Assembly (NCBI RefSeq): GCF_015354245.1
Contig: NZ_JADKYZ010000001.1
Location: forward strand, 682,001-746,000
Source of the DNA: Diaphorobacter caeni
Lineage (GTDB): Bacteria; Pseudomonadota; Gammaproteobacteria; Burkholderiales; Burkholderiaceae_C
Direction: 5' to 3'
Length of the DNA stretch: 64,000 bases
Shown: positions 17,932-26,493 of the stretch, in pieces
Layout: every line of letters begins with the position of its first letter
Position numbering within the stretch: the stretch's first letter is position 1
Notes under the pieces: model-generated
The model's database searches: none
Seen by the model: the letters and a program-made list of their open reading frames with translations, nothing else
What the model was told of the DNA's origin: nothing
Made by a program: the position numbers and the translations under genes

Positions 17932-20900
17932 ATGACAACAGGCACGATTCGCTTTCGCGGAGCACTCCTGACGCTGGCGCTCATGGCGAGCGGCGCGGCG
18001 CAGGCATTGACCATCACCAGTCTGTCACCGCAGGGCGAGGTATCGCGCGTGCGGCAACTGGTGGCCAAGTTCGACAGCGCGGCCGTGCGCTTCGGTGATC
18101 CCAAGGCGGCCGCGCCGCTCTCGGTGTCGTGCGATGACGCCGATGCCGGCAAGGGCACGGGCCGCTGGACCGGCGACCGCGAATGGGTCTACGACTTTGT
18201 CAAGGATCTGCCGCCCGGCGTGCGCTGCACGGCGACGCTGAAATCGGGCTTCAAGTCGCCAAGCGATGCCGAGATCAGCGGCCAGAAAAGCTACGCGTTC
18301 AGCACCGGCGGTCCGTTCGTGCGCTACATCCAGCCCGGCACGTATCAGGCCATCGACGAGGAGCAGTACTTCACGCTCACGCTCAACGGCGGCGCGACGC
18401 TGGACAGCATCCGGCAGAACGTCTGGTGCGTCGCAAGCGGCGTCGGCGAGCGCATTCCGGTGCGGCTCATCGAGGGCAAGCAGCGTGAAGAGCTGCTGAA
18501 GGCGCAGGGCCTCGAGAAGGACGCCGCGCGCGCGCCGCTGTCCTATGTGACGCTGTCGTGCAACCGCCGCCTGTCGTCGGGCTCGGACATGCAGATCGTT
18601 TTCGGCAAGGGCGTTGCCACGCCAAGCGGCGTAGCCAACACGCAGGAAAAGCGCTTCTCGTACAAGGTGCGCGAGCCCTTCCATGCGGATTTCTCCTGCG
18701 AGCGCGAGAGCGCGCAGTCGGGCTGTCTGCCGATCCGTCCGATGCTGCTCAACTTCAATGCGCCGGTCTCGCGCAAGCTGGCCGACGGCATTCGCCTCAA
18801 GTCTTCGGCTGGTTCGGTCAAGCCCAACCTCGGAAACGAAGCGGCCGATGCCGATTCGGTGCTGGGCAGCGTGCAGTTCGATCCACCGTTCACGCCAGGC
18901 GCCAAGTTCACCATCGAGCTGCCCAAGGGTTTCCAGGACGCCTCGGGTCGCACGCTGGACAACGCGGCGGGCTTTCCGCTCGCGGTCTCCGCAGGCCAGA
19001 TGCCGCCGCTCGCCAAGTTCGCGGCGGGGACGTTCGGCATTGTCGAGCGCTTTGCGGAAGGCCCCGAAGGTCCGGCGCTGCTGCCGGTCACGCTGCGCAA
19101 TGTGGAGCAGGCGCTGCAGGTCAGCGGTCTTGACGCGGCCACGGCCGCAAAGACGGCGCAGAGCCAGCCGCCCAAGGTCAGCACCTTCAAACCCGGCACG
19201 GATGCGGAGATCATCCGCTGGTACCGCAAGGTGCAGCAGTACAACGAGTGGTCCGTCTCGCGCAAGACCGCAGCCAAGGACGTGAAGGGCGCGCTGCCCA
19301 AGCTGCTCGGGGGCGAGGGCAACGAGCGCGATTCGATCGTGCAGACGCGTGCGCTCTCGCTGCTCGGCGGCCAGAGCAACGTGAAGACGCTCGATGTGCC
19401 CAAGACCAACAGCACCGATCCACGCCCGTTTGAAGTGGTGGGCATTCCGCTGCCGGTGGGCTTTCATGTGGTCGAGATCGCGTCGCCGATGCTCGGCAAG
19501 GCGCTGCTCAGCGAAGAGCTCGGCGCAGGGCGCACGATGTATGTGCGCACCTCGGCGCTGGTGACCAATCTGGCCGTGCACTTCAAGCTCGGGCGCGAGA
19601 ACTCCGAGGCCTGGGTGACCACGCTCGACAAGGGCCAGGTGGTGCCGGGTGCCGTCGTGCGCGTCTCGAGCTGCAGCGGCGCCGAAGTGGCCCGCGCGAC
19701 CACCGACGCCAAGGGCATCGCGAAGTTCGACACGCTGCTGCCCCAGGCCGAAGCCTGCAGCAGCGAGGACGACTACAGCCACGCCTACTTCGTGAGCGCC
19801 CGCGCCAAGGGCGCGGACGGCGTGGAGGACATGGCCTTCACCTGGAGCGACTGGCAGCGCGGCATCGAGCCGTGGCGCTTCAACGTGCCCACGAGCAGCG
19901 AGACCGACCCCGATCAGGTGGCGCATACCGTGTTCGACCGCACGCTGCTGCGCGCGGGCGAGACCGTGTCGATGAAGCACTATCTGCGCACGCAGAACAT
20001 GAAGGGCTTCAGTCTGCCGGATGTGACGCCGGGCACGCTGGTCATCACCCATCTGGGCAGCGGCCAGCAGTTCAGCGAAGCGCTGCAGTGGCGCAAGACC
20101 GCGACCGGTGGCCTGAGCGCCGAGAGCAGCTTCAAGATTCCGCCCGCCGCCAAGCTCGGCGAATACGGCGTCGAACTCAAGGACCAGGCGCAGAGCAGCG
20201 AACGCAGCTTCGGCTCGGGGAGCTTCCGCGTGGAAGAGTTCCGCCTGCCGGTGTTCGACGGCCGCATCACGCCGACCGACAAGAAGCCGCTGGTGCGTCC
20301 CCGCAGCGTGCCGGTCGACGTGCAGATCAACTACGTCTCGGGCGGCCCGGCCGCGCGCCTGCCGGTGCGCGTGTCGTCGATGGTGCGCGGCAGGAGCATG
20401 AACTTTTCGGATTTCGAGATGTTCAGCTTCCAGCCGCCGCGCCAGCGCGATGCGAACCCGGGCGGCCACAGCGACAACGAGGAAGCCACTTCCTCGGAGG
20501 ACAACCGCGTCATCGCCGACAAGCTGCCGGTGACGCTCGACGCCAAGGGCGCGGGCACGGTCACCATCGACAAGGTGCCGCAGTCGCGCGCGCCGCAGGA
20601 CATGGTGCTCGAGGCGACCTACGCCGATCCGAACGGCGAAGTGCAGACGCTGCGCAGCACGCAGACGCTCTGGCCGGCCGGCGTGATCGCGGGCATCAAG
20701 ACCGAGGGCTGGGTGTCGGCTTCGAGCAAGATGAAGTACCAGGCGCTGACGCTGGGACTGGACGGCAAGCCGCAGACCGGCGTGCCGGTCGAGGTGCAGG
20801 CCGTGGCCCGCATCACCACCACCAGCCGCAAGCGCATGGTGGGCGGCTTCTACAGCTATGACAACAAGACCGAGACCAGGGATCTGGGCATCATCTGCAC

Positions 20901-23900
20901 GGGCAAGACCGACAGCCGTGGTCTGGTGCTCTGCGAGTCGAAGATGTCCGAGGCCGGCGAGGTCGAACTGATCGCCAAGGCGCGCGACAAGGACGGCAAC
21001 GAATCGCTTGCGGCCGCGACCGTCTGGGTCACGCGTCAGGGTGAGCTGTGGTTCGGCGGTGAGGACCACGACCGCATCGACGTGCTGCCCGAAAAGAAGA
21101 GCTACCAGCCCGGCGAGACCGCCCAGTTGCAGGTGCGCATGCCGTTCCGCTACGCCACCGCGCTGGTGACGGTGGAGCGCGAGGGCATTCTGAGCTCCGA
21201 GGTCGTGCAGCTCAACGGCCAGGACCCGACGGTGAACGTGAAGATCCAGGAGGCCTGGGGCCCGAACGTCTACGTGAGCGTGTTCGTGTTGCGCGGGCGT
21301 CTGCGCGAGGTGCCGTGGTACAGCTTTTTCACCTGGGGCTTCAAGGCACCGCGTGAATGGTGGAATGCCTTCTGGTACGAGGGCAAGGAATACGTCGCGC
21401 CGACCGCGATGGTCGATCTGTCCAAGCCCGCCTACCGCTTCGGCATGACCGAGCTGCGCGTGGGCACCAAAGGCCATCAGATCGACGTGAAGGTGGCGGC
21501 GGACAAGGAAAGCTACCCGGTGCGCGGCAAGGCGCAGGTGACGATCTCGGCCACGCTGCCCGACGGCAAGCCCGCAGCCGGTGCGGAAATCGCGCTGGCC
21601 GCGGTGGACAAGGCGCTTCTGGCGCTCAAGCCCAACACCAGCTGGAATCTGCTGGAGGCGATGCTGCAGCGCCGCTCCTGGGGCGTGGAGACATCGACCG
21701 CGCAGATGGAGATCATCGGCCGCAGACACTACGGCAAGAAGGCCGTGCCCGCAGGCGGTGGCGGCGGCAATCTTCAGGCGCGCGAGCTGCTCGACACCCT
21801 GCTGGTGTGGAAGCCCTCGATCAAGCTCGACGCCAACGGTCAGGCGAAGGTCGAGGTGCCGCTCAACGATGCGCTGACCACCTTCAAGATCGTGGCCGTG
21901 GCCGATGCGGGCGTGAGCCTGTTCGGCACCGGAAGCACCGAAATCCGCGCCACGCAGGACCTGCAGATCATCAGCGGCCTGCCGCCGCTGGTGCGCGAGG
22001 ACGACCAGTTCCGCGCGATGCTCACGCTGCGCAACACCACCGCGAATGCGATGAAGGTCGAGGTCACGCCGCGCGCCGCGCTGCTCACGCTCGACAAGCA
22101 GACCGTGGACATTCCCGCGAACGATTCCCGCGAAGTGACCTGGGACGTGACCGCGCCAGCGCAGCTCGCGCAGACGCGTGCGCAGGCGCTGATGTGGGAG
22201 ATCGAGGCCAAGGACCTCACCGCCGGTGCGCGCGATGCGCTCAAGGTGACGCAGAAGCTGATCCCCGCGATTCCGCTGACCGTGCAGCAGGGCACCTTGA
22301 TGCAGGTGGACGGCAGCGTCGCGATGAGCGTGGCGCCGCCCGCCGACGCGATCGCCGGACGCGGTGGCCTCAAGCTCGCGCTGCAGCCGAGGCTCGCCGA
22401 AGGCCTGCCCGCAGTACGCGACTGGTGGAACAACTATCCGTTCCTCTGTCTTGAGCAGAAGACCAGCAAGGCAGTCGGCATGCGCGATGGCGTGATGTGG
22501 CAATCGGTGATGTCCCAGCTGCCGACCTATCTGGACGGCGACGGTCTCGCGATGTATTTCCCGCCACGCGCCGGCGACGTCAACATGGGCAGTGACACAC
22601 TCACGGCCTATCTGCTGTCCGCGTCCAACGAGGCGTCGGGGCTGCATCCCGAATTCACGCTGCCGCCCGAGGCCTTCGACACCATGGTGAGCGGCCTCAC
22701 CGCGTTCGTCGAGGGGCGCATCCAGCGCAGCTTCTGGAGCCCGCGCAAGGATCTGGACATGCGCAAGATGGCGGCGGTCGAGGCGCTCTCGCGCTACGGC
22801 AAGGCCACGCCGCGCATGCTCACCAGCATCCAGATCACGCCCAACCAGTGGCCCACGCACTCGGTGATCGACTGGTTCATGGTGCTCAAGCGCATGAAGG
22901 ACATTCCCGAGCGCGACCAGAAGATCGCGGAGGCCACGCAGATCCTGCGCGCACGCCTGTCGTTCCAGGGCACCAAGGTGCTCTTCAGCACCGAGAAGGA
23001 CGACTACTGGTGGTGGCTGATGCAGAACGGCGACGTCAACATGGCACGCCTGCTGATCGCGGTGATGAACGATCCCGCCTGGAAGGACGACATCGGCCGC
23101 ATCGCCAACGGCTTCATCCAGCGGCAGCAGAACGGCGCGTGGCACACCACCTCGGCCAACTTCTGGGGCGGTCTGGCACTTGAGAAATTCAGCGCGGTGC
23201 ATGAGTCCATTCCTGTGGCGGGCTTCACCAAGGCCACGCTGGGAGCGAACTCGGCACTGGTGGACTGGAGCAAGGTCGAGCGCGTGAAGACCACCGATGC
23301 GGGCGGCGCGCCAAACCAGACGACATGGTTCGGTGCACCCGCATCGCCGGGCAGCTTCAAGAACAACACCATGTTCCTGCCGTGGACGCCCGCGCCCGAG
23401 AGTCTGAACGTCACCCAGGTCGGCAGCGGCAAGCCGTGGCTTACCGTGCAGTCGGTCGCGGCCATTCGCCTGAAGGAACCGTTCGCGGCGGGTTATGCGA
23501 TCAAGAAGACGGTCACGCCGCTCGAGCAGGCCGACAAGTCTTTGCCCGCCAATACTTACTCACGCGGCGATGTGCTGCGCGTGAAGCTCGAGGTGAACGC
23601 GAGCGCCGACATGACCTGGGTGGCGATCACCGATCCGATTCCGGCAGGGGCCACCATCCTCGGCGGCGGACTGGGCCGCGATTCGGAGATCGCGACCAAG
23701 GGCGAAAAGCGCGAGGGCTGGGCCTGGCCAGCGTTTGAGGAACGCAGCTTCGAGTCCTTCCGCAGTTACTATCAGTACATCCCCAAGGGCTCGATCAGTA
23801 TGGAGTACACCGTGCGCCTGAACAACGCGGGCGAGTTCTCGATGCCGCCGAGTCGCGTGGAGGCGCTCTACGCGCCGGAGATGTTTGGTGAATCGCCGAA

Positions 23901-23931
23901 TACGAACGTGAAGGTGGTGGGCGGTAAGTAA
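17932..23931 (+). CDS. Bacterial alpha-2-macroglobulin (YfhM-like), thioester-containing
   Basis: A 1999-residue secreted protease-trap protein of the bacterial alpha-2-macroglobulin family, thought to protect the periplasm against foreign proteases. The N-terminus is a Sec signal (FRGALLTLALMASGAAQALT) with no lipobox cysteine, unlike E. coli YfhM. Macroglobulin-type beta domains fill roughly residues 25-1170; the bait region and the alpha-2-macroglobulin core domain follow (LLDTLLVWKPS and LPPLVREDDQF regions). The thioester motif C1506-L-E-Q1509 in NYPFLCLEQKTSK is intact, so covalent trapping should be possible. The start at 17932 directly precedes the signal peptide; the frame is open upstream to 17770. 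PBP1C, its usual neighbour, is 7 kb downstream. Confidence 0.94.
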   Translation: MTTGTIRFRGALLTLALMASGAAQALTITSLSPQGEVSRVRQLVAKFDSAAVRFGDPKAAAPLSVSCDDADAGKGTGRWTGDREWVYDFVKDLPPGVRCTATLKSGFKSPSDAEISGQKSYAFSTGGPFVRYIQPGTYQAIDEEQYFTLTLNGGATLDSIRQNVWCVASGVGERIPVRLIEGKQREELLKAQGLEKDAARAPLSYVTLSCNRRLSSGSDMQIVFGKGVATPSGVANTQEKRFSYKVREPFHADFSCERESAQSGCLPIRPMLLNFNAPVSRKLADGIRLKSSAGSVKPNLGNEAADADSVLGSVQFDPPFTPGAKFTIELPKGFQDASGRTLDNAAGFPLAVSAGQMPPLAKFAAGTFGIVERFAEGPEGPALLPVTLRNVEQALQVSGLDAATAAKTAQSQPPKVSTFKPGTDAEIIRWYRKVQQYNEWSVSRKTAAKDVKGALPKLLGGEGNERDSIVQTRALSLLGGQSNVKTLDVPKTNSTDPRPFEVVGIPLPVGFHVVEIASPMLGKALLSEELGAGRTMYVRTSALVTNLAVHFKLGRENSEAWVTTLDKGQVVPGAVVRVSSCSGAEVARATTDAKGIAKFDTLLPQAEACSSEDDYSHAYFVSARAKGADGVEDMAFTWSDWQRGIEPWRFNVPTSSETDPDQVAHTVFDRTLLRAGETVSMKHYLRTQNMKGFSLPDVTPGTLVITHLGSGQQFSEALQWRKTATGGLSAESSFKIPPAAKLGEYGVELKDQAQSSERSFGSGSFRVEEFRLPVFDGRITPTDKKPLVRPRSVPVDVQINYVSGGPAARLPVRVSSMVRGRSMNFSDFEMFSFQPPRQRDANPGGHSDNEEATSSEDNRVIADKLPVTLDAKGAGTVTIDKVPQSRAPQDMVLEATYADPNGEVQTLRSTQTLWPAGVIAGIKTEGWVSASSKMKYQALTLGLDGKPQTGVPVEVQAVARITTTSRKRMVGGFYSYDNKTETRDLGIICTGKTDSRGLVLCESKMSEAGEVELIAKARDKDGNESLAAATVWVTRQGELWFGGEDHDRIDVLPEKKSYQPGETAQLQVRMPFRYATALVTVEREGILSSEVVQLNGQDPTVNVKIQEAWGPNVYVSVFVLRGRLREVPWYSFFTWGFKAPREWWNAFWYEGKEYVAPTAMVDLSKPAYRFGMTELRVGTKGHQIDVKVAADKESYPVRGKAQVTISATLPDGKPAAGAEIALAAVDKALLALKPNTSWNLLEAMLQRRSWGVETSTAQMEIIGRRHYGKKAVPAGGGGGNLQARELLDTLLVWKPSIKLDANGQAKVEVPLNDALTTFKIVAVADAGVSLFGTGSTEIRATQDLQIISGLPPLVREDDQFRAMLTLRNTTANAMKVEVTPRAALLTLDKQTVDIPANDSREVTWDVTAPAQLAQTRAQALMWEIEAKDLTAGARDALKVTQKLIPAIPLTVQQGTLMQVDGSVAMSVAPPADAIAGRGGLKLALQPRLAEGLPAVRDWWNNYPFLCLEQKTSKAVGMRDGVMWQSVMSQLPTYLDGDGLAMYFPPRAGDVNMGSDTLTAYLLSASNEASGLHPEFTLPPEAFDTMVSGLTAFVEGRIQRSFWSPRKDLDMRKMAAVEALSRYGKATPRMLTSIQITPNQWPTHSVIDWFMVLKRMKDIPERDQKIAEATQILRARLSFQGTKVLFSTEKDDYWWWLMQNGDVNMARLLIAVMNDPAWKDDIGRIANGFIQRQQNGAWHTTSANFWGGLALEKFSAVHESIPVAGFTKATLGANSALVDWSKVERVKTTDAGGAPNQTTWFGAPASPGSFKNNTMFLPWTPAPESLNVTQVGSGKPWLTVQSVAAIRLKEPFAAGYAIKKTVTPLEQADKSLPANTYSRGDVLRVKLEVNASADMTWVAITDPIPAGATILGGGLGRDSEIATKGEKREGWAWPAFEERSFESFRSYYQYIPKGSISMEYTVRLNNAGEFSMPPSRVEALYAPEMFGESPNTNVKVVGGK

Positions 23932-23981
23932 GCCCGCAGTCCGCGCTTCAACGAAGGCCGATCCGGACCGCTGCCGACAAG

Positions 23982-24006
23982 GCAGCCCGTCTGGGTCTGC
24001 TTTTTT
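23982..24006 (+). terminator. Terminator after alpha-2-macroglobulin gene
   Basis: Stem GCAGCCC (23982-23988) with GGGTCTGC (23993-24000), one bulged T, followed by six T. It lies 50 bp after the stop codon. Confidence 0.75.
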
Positions 24007-24486
24007 GATTCTTCACGGAATATCGGGGGGCGGCCAGATGCGGTGCCGCTTTTTTTCTGCGCGCGGGCTTCGATTGCGACGTCGCCTTCGGCAGCGTTTG
24101 GTCAGTCGTTCGAAGGCGGCGAAATGGGCCATATCGCGTCGTTGCGAAGCCTTGCCGTACGCTTGTACTGATCTGCGGCTTCGACGCCTGGCGCTATGAC
24201 CCATTTCGCCGTTGCGGTGCTTGTACAAATGCTCGGCGAGCTTCGTTGGCCCGCTCCTGCATACGGAGAACTCCTCACCAAACTGCGATGAGCCTTTCTT
24301 TTTTCGCGCGGAAACTTGTGACTTTTGATGATTCTCAGTGGATATGGAGATTGCTTGTCGGTGATCGTGTTTGCCTCGGCCGGGTTGATGTGACCATACT
24401 CGTCAGGGGACGTCGCTGCACGCATGACCACATGATGGAGGGTGTGGCGACGTCGAGGAGTTGTGATCGAACCAGACGAACGAACC
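24007..24486. other. Non-coding region rich in inverted repeats
   Basis: About 480 bp with no supported gene. Its left half holds a large imperfect inverted repeat (listed separately) and a smaller one, CGCCTTCG at 24083-24090 against CGAAGGCG at 24111-24118. The right half, from about 24290, has lower G+C and leads to the TPR gene. I could not place a convincing promoter. Confidence 0.6.
24118..24210. repeat. Large imperfect inverted repeat
   Basis: Two 34-nt arms, 24118-24151 and 24177-24210, are complementary at 26 of 34 positions. The outer 11 bp (GGCGAAATGGG / CCCATTTCGCC) and the inner 7 bp (CGAAGCC / GGCTTCG) are perfect. The 25-nt spacer contains GTAC-GCTT-GTAC, which can form its own small hairpin. 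Confidence 0.85.
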
Positions 24487-25779
24487 ATGAAAAAAACCAG
24501 TGCCTACGCTCGCCGCAAGAATGCCTCGCTTGGCGACCATTCCAGGACCTATCTGGAGTTGATGCGGTTGTTGGACTATCCAGGTGCTTACCGGCACATG
24601 CTCAAGGTGCATGCTCAGGTGCCGGGCCGCGCCCCGGTGCTCATGGACCTGGCCTACAGTGCGCTGCGCTGCGGCCTGCATGAGGAGGCCTTGCGCCACT
24701 ATCGCAAGGCCATCGAGGCCAGTGGCGCCAGCGTCAACACCAACATCTACGACGGCCTTGCCGAGGTCTGCCACTATCTGAAGAACGAGGAAGAGTTGCG
24801 CAAATACGCAGGACTGGCGCTGCAGTCCAAGCGCGATCAGGTGGCGGGCGAGCCACGGGTGGCGAGCATCGAGGGCGCACCTCCCGCTTTCGATCCGGGA
24901 AAGCGCAGCGAGAACGTGATCGCCTACTCGCTGTTCGGCGGTCTGCCGCGCTACTGCGAGACTTCGCTGATCAATGTCGATCTCGCGAAGGACATCTATC
25001 CCGAATGGACCTGCCGCTTTTATGTGGACGACACCGTGCCCGCTGCGGTCGTTCAGAAACTCAAGGGCAAAGGCGCCGACGTGGTGCAGGTGAGCGCTCG
25101 GCAGAAGGAACTCTCGGGCCTTTACTGGCGCTTCTTCGTGATGGACGATCCCACGGTCAAGCGCTTTCTGATCCGCGACGCCGACTCTCTCGTCTCGCAC
25201 CGCGAGCGAGCCGCCGTCGATGAATGGCTTGCGAGCGGCCAATGGTTCCACACCATGCGCGACCGTTATTCACATACCGAGCTGATCCTCGCGGGCATGT
25301 GGGGCGGCGCGCAGGGCGTGTTCAAGAATGTCGAGCAGTTGATCCGCGACTTCGTGAAGACCGGCCGCTTCATGAATGCGCGGGTCATGGATCAGCACTT
25401 TCTGCGCTTCGTCGTCTGGCCCTTGCTGTCGCAGAGCGTCTGCGCACACGACAGTCAGGGGTTCGAGCCCGGCGCACGCGTTTTTCCCACGCCCGCAAAG
25501 CAGGCCGAGTTCGAACACGGCGCCGACTTCCACGTCGGCATGAATGAGGGCTCCGCCGTGTTTTCCATCGCGATTGGTGACGCGAGCGCTGGCCATGCGC
25601 GCTGGGAGCTGCTCGACGAGCATGGCGCTGTCGTGTGCGCGTACGAGACGGCCGTTCCCGCATCGCGCGAGATTCGGGTCGATGTGCCGAGGCTCTACGG
25701 GCGCCGGGTGCAGGCGGGGGAGTGGCGCGTGAATGTGCACTCCTGCCGCGCTGCAGGAGGGGCTGCAGGGGCTGCATGA
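24487..25779 (+). CDS. TPR-containing glycosyltransferase-like protein
   Basis: A 430-residue protein, probably cytoplasmic. Residues about 20-120 form tetratricopeptide-like helices (DLAYSALRCGLHEEALRHYRKAIEA, YDGLAEVCHYLKNEEELRKYAGLAL as separate blocks). From residue 145 on it resembles an alpha/beta glycosyltransferase fold: VIAYSLFGG, FYVDDTVP, and a DxD-type motif in LIRDADSLV, followed by MDQHFLRFVVWPLL. The C-terminal 80 residues look like a beta-sandwich (FHVGMNEGSAVFSIA onwards). I infer a sugar transferase acting on a protein or surface glycan, without knowing the substrate. It ends 20 bp from the convergent gntR gene. Confidence 0.75.
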   Translation: MKKTSAYARRKNASLGDHSRTYLELMRLLDYPGAYRHMLKVHAQVPGRAPVLMDLAYSALRCGLHEEALRHYRKAIEASGASVNTNIYDGLAEVCHYLKNEEELRKYAGLALQSKRDQVAGEPRVASIEGAPPAFDPGKRSENVIAYSLFGGLPRYCETSLINVDLAKDIYPEWTCRFYVDDTVPAAVVQKLKGKGADVVQVSARQKELSGLYWRFFVMDDPTVKRFLIRDADSLVSHRERAAVDEWLASGQWFHTMRDRYSHTELILAGMWGGAQGVFKNVEQLIRDFVKTGRFMNARVMDQHFLRFVVWPLLSQSVCAHDSQGFEPGARVFPTPAKQAEFEHGADFHVGMNEGSAVFSIAIGDASAGHARWELLDEHGAVVCAYETAVPASREIRVDVPRLYGRRVQAGEWRVNVHSCRAAGGAAGAA

Positions 25780-25799
25780 CGGCAAGCGGCGACGCCGCA

Positions 25800-26468
25800 T
25801 CAACCCGCCGTTTTCTCGAACGACAGCGCCCGCAGCCCCGAGGCCGCATCGTGGGCGTGATGCACATGCGCGCGCATCTGCCGGTACGCGTTGGCCGCGT
25901 CATAGGCGAGCAGCGCCTCGACGATGCCGCAGTGTTCTTCATACGATGCCGCCACGCGCGCGATCTGCATGAACTGGTTGCGGCGGTAGGCGTTCGCGCG
26001 CTTCTGCAGGTTCTGCGTCACCTCGATCAGCTCGGGGTTGTGCGAGCCGTGCAGGATCACGTCGTGCAGCTGGCTGTTGAGCTCGTGGTAGCGCTGCACA
26101 TTGCGCGCCTGCATGGCGGCGAAGCCTTCGGCGTGAACGTCGCGCAGCTGCGTGCGCTGGGCCTCGGTCATGCGCATCGCCGCGTAGCGCGCACAGGCGG
26201 CCTCCAGATCGCCGATGGACTCGAACAGGTGCGTGAGCCGGTCCTCGGTGATCAGCGCCACCGTGGCGCTGCGGTTGGGCCGCAGCTCGATGAGGCCGAG
26301 CGTCGCCAGTTGGCGCAGCGCCTCGCGGATCGGCGTGCGTGAGACGCCGAGCCGTTCCGCGAGCATGGCTTCCTCCATGCGCGTGCCGGGCGGGAAGTGG
26401 CCGAGCACGATCTCGTCCGCGATGCGTTGGCAGACGTCGTTGGACATGCGGCCGCGATGGACTGTCAT
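25800..26468 (-). CDS. GntR-family transcriptional regulator (FCD type)
   Basis: A 222-residue regulator with an N-terminal winged helix-turn-helix (RIADEIVLGHFPPGTRMEE, LAERLGVSRTPIREALRQL, the classic GntR signature) and a helical C-terminal FCD ligand-binding domain with metal-ligand-like residues in HELNSQLHDVIL and EEHCGIVEALLAYD. It is the last gene of a Bug/gamma-glutamyltransferase/GntR operon and probably controls it in response to the imported or hydrolysed substrate. The ATG at 26468 is 26 bp after the ggt stop; a later ATG (26447) is possible. Confidence 0.92.
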   Translation of the reverse strand: MTVHRGRMSNDVCQRIADEIVLGHFPPGTRMEEAMLAERLGVSRTPIREALRQLATLGLIELRPNRSATVALITEDRLTHLFESIGDLEAACARYAAMRMTEAQRTQLRDVHAEGFAAMQARNVQRYHELNSQLHDVILHGSHNPELIEVTQNLQKRANAYRRNQFMQIARVAASYEEHCGIVEALLAYDAANAYRQMRAHVHHAHDAASGLRALSFEKTAG

Positions 26469-26493
26469 GGCGATGCTGCGTGCTCGTTGCGCT

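Noticed and set aside
18025-23202. Very long open frame (1725 codons) on the minus strand opposite the alpha-2-macroglobulin gene
   Set aside because: Its residues are His/Arg/Ala-rich with no domain pattern, as expected for the antisense of a high-G+C gene; the plus-strand protein is clearly real.
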